From: Symsagittifera roscoffensis | Taxonomy: Eukaryota > Xenacoelomorpha > Acoela > Convolutidae | Assembly: GCF_963678635.1 (NCBI RefSeq) | Contig: NC_087066.1 | Span: 49,783,581-49,843,580, forward strand | DNA: 60,000 nucleotides | Direction of reading: 5' to 3' | In this document: positions 34,391-44,366 of the stretch, piece by piece | How positions within the stretch are numbered: position 1 is the stretch's first letter | How the letters are laid out: each line of letters begins with the position of its first letter | The notes under the pieces: generated by a model | What the model was told of the DNA's origin: nothing | The model's database searches: none | Seen by the model: the letters and a program-made list of their open reading frames with translations, nothing else | Made by a program: the position numbers and the translations under genes

Positions 34391-35560
34391 ATGTTCGAGT
34401 ACTTCAAGAGCGTACCTAAGGACTCGCGGGTTCCCTTGGCAGTTAATTTTTCGGATGAACTGAATGAATTTTTCTACATTGCAGAAAACTTGATTTATTG
34501 TCAGCGTTTTCTGATGACCTTCTTGTTTTTTCATTAAAACTCAAAAGAAGCGGTCGTAAGCAAACGACAGCTATCAGCTCTTTAATACACAAAAAAAAAC
34601 AGGAACCAACATTTTTTCACTGCCTGAAACACCTTACCGAAGAGTCAAGCCCACCCCAGACAGATCTCGAACAGAGATTAAATTCATCAGCAGCAAACTC
34701 AATGAGGTAACTATAAAAGGAGGGATAACGCTGGCTGACCGCTTCAAATGACAAGACCGCACCTTTTTGTGTCCTAACTATGAGAAATTGGTATCTAGGC
34801 AAAAGGTTTAAGCCTATTTAATTCTTGTTCTAACGGTACCAAGAAGACTGCATTTGTCCAGTTGTTCCAGAGTTATCAGGCAAAACGTTTTTTATGCAAA
34901 CTCAAAAAACTTTCAGACTTAAAGTTCTGCCTACCTTTTTCCGCAATTCTTGTCTTATTCACCTAAAAATTACTAATCCGAGCTCAGAAGGCTTATACGC
35001 TTCTAGTTCATTGCAAAAAAACCCGATATTAAACGTTTCAATTGAAAACTTTGTCAAAAACAAGGCTACTTGGAACACTCCGGCTTGATTAATCCACTTA
35101 ATCAAACTCGTCAAATTCGAAGTCACTGAAGCCAGGAAGGTTGTTCGCGAACGAGTCTTAAAACTTGTCGATGCAGTAGTGTATGTTGTCCAAACCACAT
35201 ATTTTTGCACCAAATAAAAATTTTTAATGAATTTTTCTACAAGGCAGAAAATTTTATTTATTGTCAGCGTTTTCTGACGTCCTTCTTGTTTTTTCATTTA
35301 AATTCAAAAGAAGCTGTCGTAAGCAAACGACAGCTATCAGCTCTTCAACACACAAAAAACAGGAACCAACATTTTTTCACTGCCTGAACCCTTTACCGAA
35401 GAGTCAAGCCCACCCCAGACAGATCTCGAACAGAGATTAAAGCTCATTAGCAGCAAACTCAATGAGAGAACTATAAAAGAGGGATAACGCTGGCTGACCG
35501 CTTCAAATGACAAGACCACACCTTTTCGTGACCTAACTATGAGAAATTGGTATCTAGGCA
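34390..35560 (+). pseudogene. Plus-strand retroelement remnant, ORF in pieces, two copies
   Basis: From 34390 the plus strand reads MFEYFKSVPKDSRVPLAV, then DELNEFFYIAENLIYCQRF, then KEAVVSKRQLSAL, TPDRSRTEIK and so on, with stops and frameshifts; the end of this run recurs at 35223-35560. Between them, 34894-35210 reads VSIENFVKNKATWNTPA and KLVKFEVTEARKVV. The chain leads into the RT-like piece at 35640. It is likely the 5' part of a retroelement ORF, but I recognise no domain here. Confidence 0.4.
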
Positions 35561-35639
35561 CCCAAAAAGAGCTAATATAAAAACCGGGAAAACCAGGAAA
35601 AGGTCAATAGCTTTTTTGTATTTGAACTTGAAATTACAT

Positions 35640-36030
35640 TCATGATTTTTCCAAATGGTTCGGGAGCCGCTCAGGATAACATTATACCCCAAGTTTTTAA
35701 ATATCTTATTGGTAATTCATTCGACAATGAGGGGCTCAATTTCTTGAAAAAGTTACTAAACCATATCTGAGGAGATGAAAAACCCGAACAGCTAAGACCT
35801 TTCCTTTTTTGGAGCAAAACTTATCGCCGTCATGAAAAAAGATGAAGGCTTGCTACCCTTTGCCATCAGCAACACGCTCAAGGCATCGCGTGTTAATGTG
35901 GCGCAATAAACAGACAAAACTAGAAGGCAGCGAGTTCTGTGGTACCAACTTCTGGGCTACCGAATTTTTCCATCGAGTTCTGTGCTACCTATCTGCTTTC
36001 GGATTGCGCGAGCTAGACCTACTATAACTC
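35640..36030 (+). pseudogene. Non-LTR-type reverse transcriptase remnant, copy 1
   Basis: The plus strand gives FKYLIGNSFDNEGLNFL, then GDEKPEQLRPFLF in one frame and FFGAKLIAVMKKDEGLLPF followed by AISNTLKASRVN in the next. The pattern '(L)RPFFFGA-L-AL-KKDGG-RPIA-GNT-RR' is the first conserved RT region of a widespread class of animal retroelements that lack a YxDD-type signature at this point. Only this early RT portion is readable; it then runs into repeat sequence after the stretch around 36010. Broken by at least one frameshift and a TGA near 35770. Confidence 0.5.
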
Positions 36031-37010
36031 TTAAGGCAACCGCTCTTCCAAAAAACTGTTTTGAATTCTAATCCAAATAGCGTCGGGATCTAGCGTCGGG
36101 AATCTCCGGGCTTAGACTGTTCTGATCTCACTAGGGTCTTTTCAGTTTGTACTTGAAGGCAAGTTACCAGTGCAGTCACTGGTTTTCTGTCTTTATTGGT
36201 CTGCCTATCTGTCCTAGTATCGTAGCACTATTCATTAAATGTATTGTTTTTGTTTACTTTCCTTGAAAAAAGTTCTTAGATCCCTCCGAATCGGTATTTG
36301 GGGATCCTTCCAAAATGACAAAAAAGGCTTGAACAATTGTTCTTATTGATCAATTTTCCTTTCACTTCGGCCTTTCATTAAGCCTATATCCGATTTGACC
36401 GTCGTTTTCTAGGTTCCTTTACCCTTCTTTCTTGTCGAGAACAACATAAAATTAACTCATTCGACCTTCACTACCTCTTGGTAGGGGTACATGGGCTTTA
36501 AAAAAAAAAGTTCAAATCGTGAAGGGTCTACCTTCAAAAACCGGTGGTTTTGTTAAAAACATTAAAAAAAGGTCCTGTGCATAAGCTTTCAAAAAACAAT
36601 CAGCTTAAGTTTAAGCCTATTTTCTTGTTCTAACGGTACCAAGAAAACTGGATTTGTCGAGTTGTTCCAGAGTTATCAGGCAAAACGTTTTTTATGCAAA
36701 CTCAAAAATCTTTCAGACTTAAAGTTCTGCCTAACTTTTTCCGCAATTCTGGTCTTATTCACCTAAAATTTATTTATCCGAGCTCAGAAGGCCTAAACGC
36801 TTCTAGTTCAACGCAAAAAACCGATATTAAACGTTTCAATTGAAAACTTTGTCAAAAACAAGGCTACTTGGACCACTTCAAATGACAAGACCGCACCTTT
36901 TCGTGTCCTAACTATACTATGAGAAATTGGTATCTAGGCACCCGAAAAGAGCTGATTTAAAAACCGGGAAAATCCTGAAAAGGTCAATAGCTTTTTGTAT
37001 TTGAGTTTGA
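36000..37010. repeat. Repeat sequence shared with 31.2-32.3 kb
   Basis: This stretch copies 31275-32170 with substitutions and shortened internal parts, and then part of the 34.8-35.6 kb segment. It separates the two RT remnants, which are about 1377 bases apart. No gene. Confidence 0.75.
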
Positions 37011-37405
37011 GACATCATTTATAATTTTTCTAAACGGTTCGGGAGCCGCTCAGGATAAGATTATACCCCAAGTTTTTAAATACCTTATTGTTAATTCATT
37101 CGACAATGAGGGGCTCAATTTCTTGAAAAAGTTCCTAAACCATATGGGAGAAGATAAAAACCCGAACAGCTAAGACCTTTCCTTTTTTGGAGCAAATTTT
37201 ATCGCCCTCATAAAAAAGATGGAGGCTTGCTACCGTTTGTCATCAGCAACACGCTCAATGCATCGAGTGTTAATGTGGCGCAATAAACAGACAAAACTAG
37301 AAGGCAGCGAATTCTGTGCTACCGACTTCTGTGCTACCGAATTTTCCCACCGAGTTCTGTGCTACCTATCTGCTTTCGGATTGCGCGAGCTAGACCTACT
37401 ATAAC
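37010..37405 (+). pseudogene. Non-LTR-type reverse transcriptase remnant, copy 2
   Basis: This is a second copy of 35640-36030 at a spacing of about 1377 bases, with the same early RT region: FKYLIVNSFDNEGLNFLKK-like reading followed by KPEQLRPFLF and then KMEACYRLSSATRSMHRVL. It is broken in the same places plus new ones. It is followed by repeat sequence that stops at the left end of the Polinton near 37541. Confidence 0.45.
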
Positions 37406-37541
37406 TCTCAAGGCAACCGCTCTTCCTAAAAACTGTTTTGAATTCTAATCCAAATAAATCAGGATCGAATTGTTTTTTCGTTTGGATCTAGCGTCGGGAA
37501 TCTCCGGGCTTAGATTGTTCTGATCTCACTAGGGTCTTTCG

Positions 37542-37938
37542 CATGGCATTAAGATACGTTATAGATTTCCGGTCCGGCATGCTATGTATTAAGATTGGGT
37601 ATAGAGTCTACAATGTATTAAGATAGGGAATACCGATGGTAAGCTTTCAGTGTGATGGTAATGGTAAGAAAAACGTAATTTGTTTTGGTTTTTGTGTGGA
37701 AATGTTTAATTTTTTCGCAAAATTTTTGGCGCGCGTTACCTAAATGGGAACAATTAATTTCGTGTAGATTGTAGAATTAAGGTTATGTATTTAATTTTTT
37801 GGTGCTTGGTAAGTCAATGGTAAGAGTTTTTGTGCAAAAACTTGGAATTTTCTTGAAAACATTTTCAAAAAAAATCAAAACACGATAAGATTAACTATTA
37901 TTTAACCTAATTTATTAGATAATCTTACTTTCTATCTA
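37542..37938 (+). repeat. Left terminal inverted repeat of the Polinton
   Basis: The sequence from 'catggcattaagatacgtta' to 'ttactttctatct' matches the reverse complement of 51997-52398 with scattered substitutions and small indels. The outer ~90 bases hold three copies of a 'ATTAAGAT' motif (about 37548, 37588, 37618), and there is a GC-rich 'ggcgcgcg' near 37727. Terminal repeats of hundreds of bases are normal for Polintons and serve as integrase ends and probably as replication origins. Confidence 0.95.
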
Positions 37939-37959
37939 ATTGAAGACTACAGAGACTTC

Positions 37960-38110
37960 GGCAAAAATCAAATTTTTTGAGAAAAAAAATGCAAAAATTT
38001 TCAAGTATTTGGAAAAAATTGCAAAAATTTCGAATATTTGGAAAAAATTGCAAAAATTTCAAGTATTTGGAAAAAAATGCAGAAATTTCATAATTTTGGA
38101 TAATGTATTG
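37960..38110. repeat. ~29-30 bp tandem repeats
   Basis: 'gcaaaaattt' recurs at 37991, 38021 and 38050, and as gcagaaattt at 38079, each followed by 'caagtatttggaaaaa' or a close variant. So there are about four units of 29-30 bases just inside the left terminal repeat. Confidence 0.88.
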
Positions 38111-40678
38111 CTGCTTTTGATCTAATTTTAAACATACTTTTAAGTATAGATTTTAAAAATAAGCTAAGACTGTATTTTAATTGGTATTATGTTGAGACAA
38201 AGATACAAAATTTTGAATGAAAAAAAAATACGATGCTCTAACACTAAAAAGAAAGCTCATAATAGCAGAACCAATATTGAAAGTTTCGGAAAACAGTGAA
38301 ATTAATCGTAATTTTTGAGAAGGTAAAGTAAAAATTAATCAAATTTACCCAAAGTTTTTACTATTTTGAATATTTTATTTTGTTTATTAACTGGTTTTTT
38401 TGTCCAGTTCAGGGAGCATTTTAACAGGAACCTCAATTCAAATGAACATTAAGAGCAATATTCCATGAAGTTTCTATATCAAACTCCATGATTAAACTCC
38501 TCCTCATTTTTTTCTCATTGAATTACCCAAATTTGTACAAAAATTACAACTTATGAGAAATTTTTCATGTTAAAAATTGGAAATTTCAGATTATTGATAA
38601 AAATGAACAGTTTATTGCTAAAATTGTGTAAAATGGGATAAATGTTTCTTAAAAGTTCATTCGATATTGGCTCAAATTCAACAAAATCTTCTTCATAACT
38701 GATGATTATCTCTCTGTTGCTTCTGCAACATACTTTTCATGATTTTCCGTTGAATTTTTCTATGTTTTAAGGTTATTCCTGCTTTCTGTTTAATACATGT
38801 TTTTGCTATTGAACACACTTTCAAGAAAGTTTAGTCAGAACTGGAGAATTTAGGAGGAAAATAGTATCAATTGAACGAACAGTTTGCTGGCAGAGATGAA
38901 ATTAGAACTGATACCGTCTGGTTATTACAATAAAAATTGTGAATGTCTTCCTCGAGGCTCCCTTGTTTAGTTGCTACAGTAAACTATTCAAGCAAAAAAA
39001 AAACAAAATTTGGGATCAATAACTGTTATTTATCTGGAAAAATAGTTATTTTTTCATGATTTTCCGTAGAAATGTTCTATGTTTCAAGGCTATTCCTGCT
39101 TTCTGTTTAATACATGTTTTTGGTATTGAACACACTTTACAAGAAAGTTTAGTCAGAACTAGAGAATTTAGGAGGAATATAGTATCAATTGAATGAACAA
39201 TTTGCTGGCAGAGATGAAATTAGAACTGATACCGACTGATTATTTTTGATAAAAATTGTAAATGTCTTCCTCAAGGTTCCCTTGTTTAGTTGCTACCATA
39301 AACTATTTAAGCAAAAATACAACTTTTGGGATCAATAACTATCACTTTTCTTGCAAAATAATTATAAACAAAAGTAGTTTTTTCTTAATTTATAATGGAA
39401 GTTTTCTCAAAAATACCCAATTGAGAAAAAATTGGTGCTAGTTAAAGCATGTGAAAACAAATGTAAAAAGTGAGAATAAAAAGTTCATTTTTATAATTTA
39501 AGAACAAATTAGGAGCAGCTCTATTAGTTATAATCTGAAAATATCCGGAAATACGCAAAGGAACCTAGTTCCTAACATAGTCTATAATATAAAAACTTCT
39601 AAAAGAGTGAGTCTCAACAAATTGATTTAGCAAAGCAAACCAAGGTGCAAACTGGAACAATTGTGCAATTTTGCGATTTTTATTAGGAAAAAAACTCTAT
39701 ATAGTAAAAATGTAGTAATTTTTTGTATATAGTGCTGTATATTGTATTTAGTATTGTGTATGTATGTAGTATTGTGTATTGTATATAGCAAAGAAATGTA
39801 GATCTTGAAAGCAAGTTTTTGATTTATGCTTTATGTATCATCTTCCAAAAGATGTCGAATTGGGTTTGCTTCACAAAAATTATCCTCAAAACATTTGATC
39901 TTTCATATAAAGTACCTAAAATATCAAATGATAACAAATTTTTCTAATGAATTACGCATAAATATAAAACTTTGAGAGTTTGTATGTCGGATTTTTTCTT
40001 AAGATATACTTTATAAGCTAAATTTTAGTAAAATTATCTCAAAACTCCTAAAGAATAAATTGAGTTTCTATGTCATTTTAGCATCTTCTCAGTCTCTGCT
40101 TCATCTACTTTCTACCAAATGAAACCAATTTAAACAAACTTTTACTTAAAAATTGAAGTTTAGACGGAAAAATGTATCGTTTCAGCGAACGTTCAATAAT
40201 CCGAAGCTGAATTAATACCATAAATCCTTTGCTAAAAGCCTTTAAATGGTTTTCTCAACCTCATAACTGTATAATGCTGTTTTAAATCTGAGTTTCTATT
40301 TTAGACTAATTTTTTAGTTGGAATGATATATAACATTATCTTGAAATTTTCAAAGTTTAGCAAAACTTACATTTTTTCCAGCTCATTTATCAATTTCTTT
40401 TCTGAAATCATCAAAAAAAACAATAAAAAATCATAATTCTTAAAAGTCAAACCACATTATCTGTTTAAAAAGCTCTGCTCTATGAACACTTTTACAAGCA
40501 TTAAGCAAGGAAAACTTCAAAATAGTAACTACAAAAACCTTTCAATTACTTGATGTTTTACAAATATCCAAGTTTTACAATTTTTGGCGAATACTTAAAT
40601 ACTCATTAGCAAATGTTATGCACTTTACTACAAAATTATCACAACAACGTATCCGCATGATTGCAACCAAGGGAGTTT
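38110..40678 (-). other. AT-rich region where the Polinton polymerase body is expected, not readable
   Basis: By position and the orientation of the zinc-finger fragment at 40679-41062, the polymerase body should lie here. I see no frame longer than about 60 codons on either strand and no polymerase motif. The stretch contains a 317-base tandem duplication (38736-39353) and is otherwise unremarkable AT-rich sequence. The polymerase has been lost or replaced. Confidence 0.5.
38736..39353. repeat. 317-base direct tandem duplication inside the Polinton
   Basis: 'catgattttccgt' is found at 38738 and 39055, and the two copies run in parallel to about 39052 and 39353 with perhaps 10 percent differences. 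A much more diverged third relative may lie near 40140-40230 (tttagacggaaaaatgtatc and gctgaattaatacc). The copies have no coding potential. Confidence 0.88.
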
Positions 40679-41062
40679 TTACTGTTGATTAAAGGTTTTC
40701 GGATCGAGTTCCATGGAAAGTTTCACGTTTTGAACTCGATTTTTGCTGTCTTTAACGTCAATCAAAACCTTTGAATAAAAAAATAAATGACAGTTCAGGT
40801 AATGTTCAAGAGAAGGTAAATATAAGAAAGTTACCTTCTCTTGAAGTGTGTTTGGAGACTGTTGAGCACATAATTTAACATTATATTGACAATGCTTCTT
40901 CTTGAAATGATTAGTAAGTTCCTCGCTGCTGTAAGTATAAAAGTTACAGTTAGAACATTTCAAAACAACACAGGTTCTACAATGTCTTGATGCGTATTTA
41001 CGTGTGTATTCTCTGCCACATTTAAGACATGCAACTCTTTCGTTTCTATGCAGTGACGGCAT
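40679..41062 (-). pseudogene. polB: N-terminal zinc-finger part of the Polinton DNA polymerase B
   Basis: A 127-codon frame starting at ATG 41062 opens MPSLHRNERVACLKCGRE. It has two Cys-Cys...His/Cys zinc-binding patterns (CLKCGREY with RHCRTC, then CSNC with a His-rich helix HFKKKHC). The opening and the zinc fingers are typical of the start of the protein-primed family-B polymerase of animal Polintons, which here should be over 1000 codons. Nothing of the exonuclease or polymerase domains follows. A 66-base in-frame segment (40834-40769 on the minus strand) begins GTAAC and ends TTTATTCAAAG and may be an intron. Stop at 40679-40681. Confidence 0.62.
40805..40845. repeat. Perfect 15-bp inverted repeat in the polymerase fragment
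   Basis: ttcaagagaaggtaa (40805-40819) and ttaccttctcttgaa (40831-40845) are exact complements with an 11-base loop. The right arm spans the end of the zinc-finger coding part and the proposed splice donor on the minus strand. Confidence 0.9.
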
Positions 41063-41249
41063 CTCAATAGTAAAGAAAAATTAAATGGGAGATTTAAAAT
41101 GTACTAAATTTTTAGATAAGAAGAGTTGAATAGCCTCAAAAAATGAATAGATGTGAATAAAAACAGCAAACTTATTAACCAATTGTTTTTAACGTGAAAG
41201 AAAATCAGAATGGATATGCAATCATCCAATCTAACCAGGGAATTTTCAA

Positions 41250-41450
41250 AAGTATCAACCAATCAGAATCGAGCAATCATTATAAGGAAATTTTTATCTT
41301 TTTTGATATCAACCAATCAGAATCGAGCTTCAATAGTCATGGAATTTTAAACAAATTTAATGTCAACCAATCAGAATTGAGCTTCAATAGTCATGGAATT
41401 TTCACTAAATTATTGTCAGCCAATCAGAATTGAGCTCTACTTCTCATGAA
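41250..41450. promoter_or_regulatory. Tandem CCAAT-box array, forward orientation
   Basis: A ~54-base unit containing 'caaccaatcagaat' occurs four times, at about 41256, 41310, 41364 and 41417 (the last as cagccaatcag). Further single CCAATCA sites lie near 41518 and 41806. CCAATCA is the core recognised by the heterotrimeric factor NF-Y. The array lies between the divergent polymerase fragment and the ORF beginning at 41870, where a shared promoter is expected. Function is inferred from motif and place. Confidence 0.6.
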
Positions 41451-41695
41451 TTTTTCAACAATTTTGATATCGTTTGTAGTTATTGAGGATACCTTCACAG
41501 ACAGTGTTTGTCGTAATAACCAATCACAATAAAGTATTCACGGATTTAAAAAAACTTTGTAGATCAGAAACAAACTATGTTTAAGAAACTTCCTAATCAT
41601 TCAATTTTATTGAATTTTTCTAGCATAACTAAGATATAAAATTTGATACCTTAGTGAGATAAATGAGATTACTTGTCTGGTTTATTTTGTTTTTT

Positions 41696-41772
41696 GGTAA
41701 TGACGTCGTTCTATATTTAGAAGTGACGTCACCACCCACGCAATTTTCTTTTTATGCTAATGACGTCATTCC
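41696..41772. promoter_or_regulatory. Three CRE-like TGACGTC sites
   Basis: TGACGTCG at 41701, the full palindrome GTGACGTCAC at 41723-41732, and TGACGTCA at 41761. The first and third lie in a shared context (taatgacgtc). TGACGTCA is the binding site of CREB/ATF-family factors and is common in promoters of DNA viruses. They lie about 100-170 bases upstream of the ORF that begins at 41870. Confidence 0.6.
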
Positions 41773-41869
41773 TTCGAAAGTTCTAGAATTTTCCAGAAAT
41801 AATTTCAACCAATCAGAACTAAGCAGTTTCTAGACATAACTTTGGATCCAAAATATTCATTTTTGAAGA

Positions 41870-42458
41870 ATGTCAATTAAAAAGTATTCGGACTTCCTAG
41901 AATTACTCTACAAGAAAAAAGAAAATATTCCGTGTGATTTCCTTATTGATGAAATAGATGTAGAATCTTACTTTTTTAAAAACTTTTTGGACGTTTATGT
42001 TGTCCAAAACAGAATTCTCCGACTAGGTAAAGGTCTCTTTAGGGATACTTATTCAATCAAAGAGTTTATTTTTGATCCACATATTGCGCATCAAAGTTAT
42101 AAACTTACTGCTGAGTTACACTTGACTAGAAAAGAAATTTTATTTATTTTAGAAAAGTTGAAGTTAATAAAAAAGTCGTACGATAATATTTCAAAGACCC
42201 TTTTTATTCCCTACCCAACTCCCAAATTTGTCAAAACTCCCCAGCAAAGTTCTTTATTCCTCCATTTCTTTTGAAGTTTTTCAAAGTTCAAAATCTTGCA
42301 TGATCAGGTTTGGAATCAGATATCCAGAGATTTGCTTTGAAAAATTCATCAACTTTGAGTTATCGTCTCAAATCTACATCAAAATCAAAGAATTTGACTA
42401 TCTACTCAAAAATCAGCAATTTCTCATTGATTACATACATAAACTTAAATTAAATTGA
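41870..42458 (+). pseudogene. Polinton gene of unknown function, one frameshift
   Basis: Frame 41870-42274 (134 codons, start ATG, MSIKKYSDFLELLYKKK) shifts to another frame between about 42240 and 42270, which continues FGIRYPEICFEKFINFEL to 42458. The composition is hydrophilic, Lys/Phe-rich, probably helical, with no transmembrane segment and no motif I recognise. It is the first plus-strand gene, with CCAAT/CRE-type sites upstream and reversed CCAAT boxes downstream. The position suggests an early or accessory gene. About 195 residues in all. Confidence 0.55.
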
Positions 42459-42477
42459 GGAGAAGACTTGCAGAGAT

Positions 42478-42840
42478 GCTACTTTCATTTATTTTCCTTC
42501 TTTTGTGACTTATATCGGCAATATTTCTTATTTTTACAGCAAACAGCTTTTGGTCATTTATTTTTGCGATTGCTTTTGTGTATATTTTTACTTATTTGGA
42601 AGATATAAGTTCTTAAAAAGTTCCTCTGATTGGATACGACAACTAGAACAAAAATGAACATTTTTGTGATTGGAAACGACAATACCCAAAATGCAACTTT
42701 GTTTCCGATTGGACACAACTTTTATCCAAGAATCCCATAAAAGGAAGCTGAAATCTCATTGGACACGACTACAATCCAAATAAGGAAAATCCATTCTGAT
42801 TGGTTGAACCTACACATTCCAGTTGAAGGTACCCCTCTCT
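42478..42840. promoter_or_regulatory. Reversed CCAAT-box array (ATTGG) before the accessory gene
   Basis: ATTGG motifs occur five times, at about 42632, 42664, 42709, 42754 and 42798, in related contexts (gattggatacgac, gattggaaacgac, gattggacacaac, cattggacacgac, gattggttgaacc), mostly about 45 bases apart. They are CCAAT boxes in the opposite orientation to those at 41250-41450. They precede the small gene beginning at 42991. The rest of the interval is noncoding. Confidence 0.55.
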
Positions 42841-42857
42841 ATAACTAAAAATCATTT

Positions 42858-42960
42858 TATTTTCAACTTAACTACCGTCAACTACCTCCTCTCTCAGCTC
42901 TAAATACATTAATTTCAACTTAACCACCGTCAACTACCCCCCTCTCGGCTCTTTCTTGTT
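42858..42960. repeat. ~50-base direct duplication upstream of the accessory gene
   Basis: 'tttcaacttaactaccgtca' (from about 42859) is repeated as 'tttcaacttaaccaccgtca' (from about 42912), each followed by 'actac' and a pyrimidine-rich 'ctctc' block. It sits directly in the leader of the ORF starting at 42991. Confidence 0.85.
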
Positions 42961-42990
42961 TTTACTCTTTAACTCAACTTATTGCTCAAA

Positions 42991-43407
42991 ATGATCTTCT
43001 CAGTACAAAATAACAACCTTATGTTCTCGGTAGAATTTTCGGCTGATTTAGTACAAATCCAGGTGCGAGAAACAGTTTGTGGAGTTTTTCTGGCACGAAT
43101 GGACATTCCAATCTAAGTCGGGCACATGGTGGAAGTGATGCGCAGGGATTTCAACGAACATCATATAACGCAAGTACCCCCTACAGAGAATCAACTTGGA
43201 GAAATGCAAATGATGGAGGAAGTGGCCGAGCATGTGGGAATGAACTACCCCGAAACTCCTGACTCTAGATATGTGGCTCAACCATTCGACGATTTCCTCT
43301 TTCCTTGGTAAGAGGGATCTGTGGACAACCCAATTACTATCGAAGAGGACGAGGGGTTCTCTAAGCCAAAAACTCCAGTAGCAAACCACCAAGACAACCA
43401 CCAGTGA
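42991..43407 (+). pseudogene. Small accessory gene of the Polinton, two in-frame stops, unrecognised
   Basis: An ATG at 42991 opens a frame of 138 codons that is interrupted by TAA at 43114-43116 and by TAA at 43309-43311, and ends at TGA 43405-43407. The pieces are MIFSVQNNNLMFSVEF..., then an acidic stretch with HITQVPPTENQLGEMQ and MNYPETPDS, then SVDNPITIEEDEGF. The acidic, Pro-containing character and the GC content higher than its surroundings distinguish it. An AATAAA is found at about 43484. Small acidic accessory proteins are common in adintoviruses and related elements, but no known motif is visible. Alternatively it is chance. Confidence 0.45.
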
Positions 43408-44366
43408 TGGAAGCAATACCAGCTTTACGCTCCATTGAGAACTTGCAAAACTCTTCAGCTGCTCGACAGCTCTTTGATTTGTAAATAAATTGGTTATTGT
43501 CTTGTTTTGTAATTTAATTTATAATTTGCATCTAGTAATTTTATTTTAAAGAGATAGGAACAAAGCGATCATAGAAAAGTTTGTTACGAAATTTCAAAGG
43601 TAAAACTTTGTTATAAATGAAACTAATTATGCATCTGCTAAATAATTTTACAAAATTTTGTTAGAAAGATGACAAAAAATTAAACCAATTTTTGCAAGCA
43701 TGTTGAAAACTTTACAAAAATTTTTGCACCATGCAAAAATTTTCATTAAATATTTTCGCATTTTAAAGAAAAATGAAAGAGGATTTTCTTGCACTGTTAA
43801 TAATTAAAGTAAATGAAAATCTTTGTTTTAACTTTGATCATGAAAAAAAATCTTTTTGGTATGTAGATGGATCAAAAATATAGGAAAAACAATGTAATAA
43901 GATAGGGAATAGCACTCAAAGTCAGCAATTATGAAAAAAATTTAGCATTAATTTAACAAGTTTTTTTACAATAAAATTTTGCAATTTTTGCGTATGCATA
44001 AGAAAAAAGAAGCTAAATTTTTGCATTTGTTTTCAAAAAAACTACGAAAAAACTTGCATCTAACACAGAAATTTTTTGAAAATTTTTGCACACTTGTCAA
44101 AAAAACCAAAACAGTTTTTGCATCTTGTATAAAAGTTTAATTAAATTTTTGCAAACGTGCTGAAAAAATCAAAACAAAATTTACATCTTGCGAAAAAATT
44201 CTGAGTTAATTTTTGCACACGTGTTGAAAAGTACACGTTTTGCACCTACTCATTATTCTATATAAGGTAAAATTACCTTATTTGGAATGTACAGTGAGTC
44301 ATCTACATTTACTAATTTCTATAAACTTACAAATATCCTTGTTTTGAAATATCTACTACTGATCAG
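43408..44366. other. AT-rich intergenic region with ~65-bp repeats
   Basis: About 960 bases without a gene. The part 43990-44255 is built from degenerate ~63-65-base units that start 'tttttgca' (about 44018, 44083, 44146, 44210); the later ones contain cacacttg, aaacgtgctg and cacacgtgttg, i.e. E-box-like CACGTG or near matches. A 'gtaataagatagggaatag' near 43892 resembles the ATTAAGATAGGG motif of the termini. Confidence 0.6.

Noticed and set aside
43048-43416. 122-codon minus-strand frame
   Set aside because: It is antisense to the accessory gene whose plus-strand frame has an ATG and coherent sense. It remains a weak alternative.
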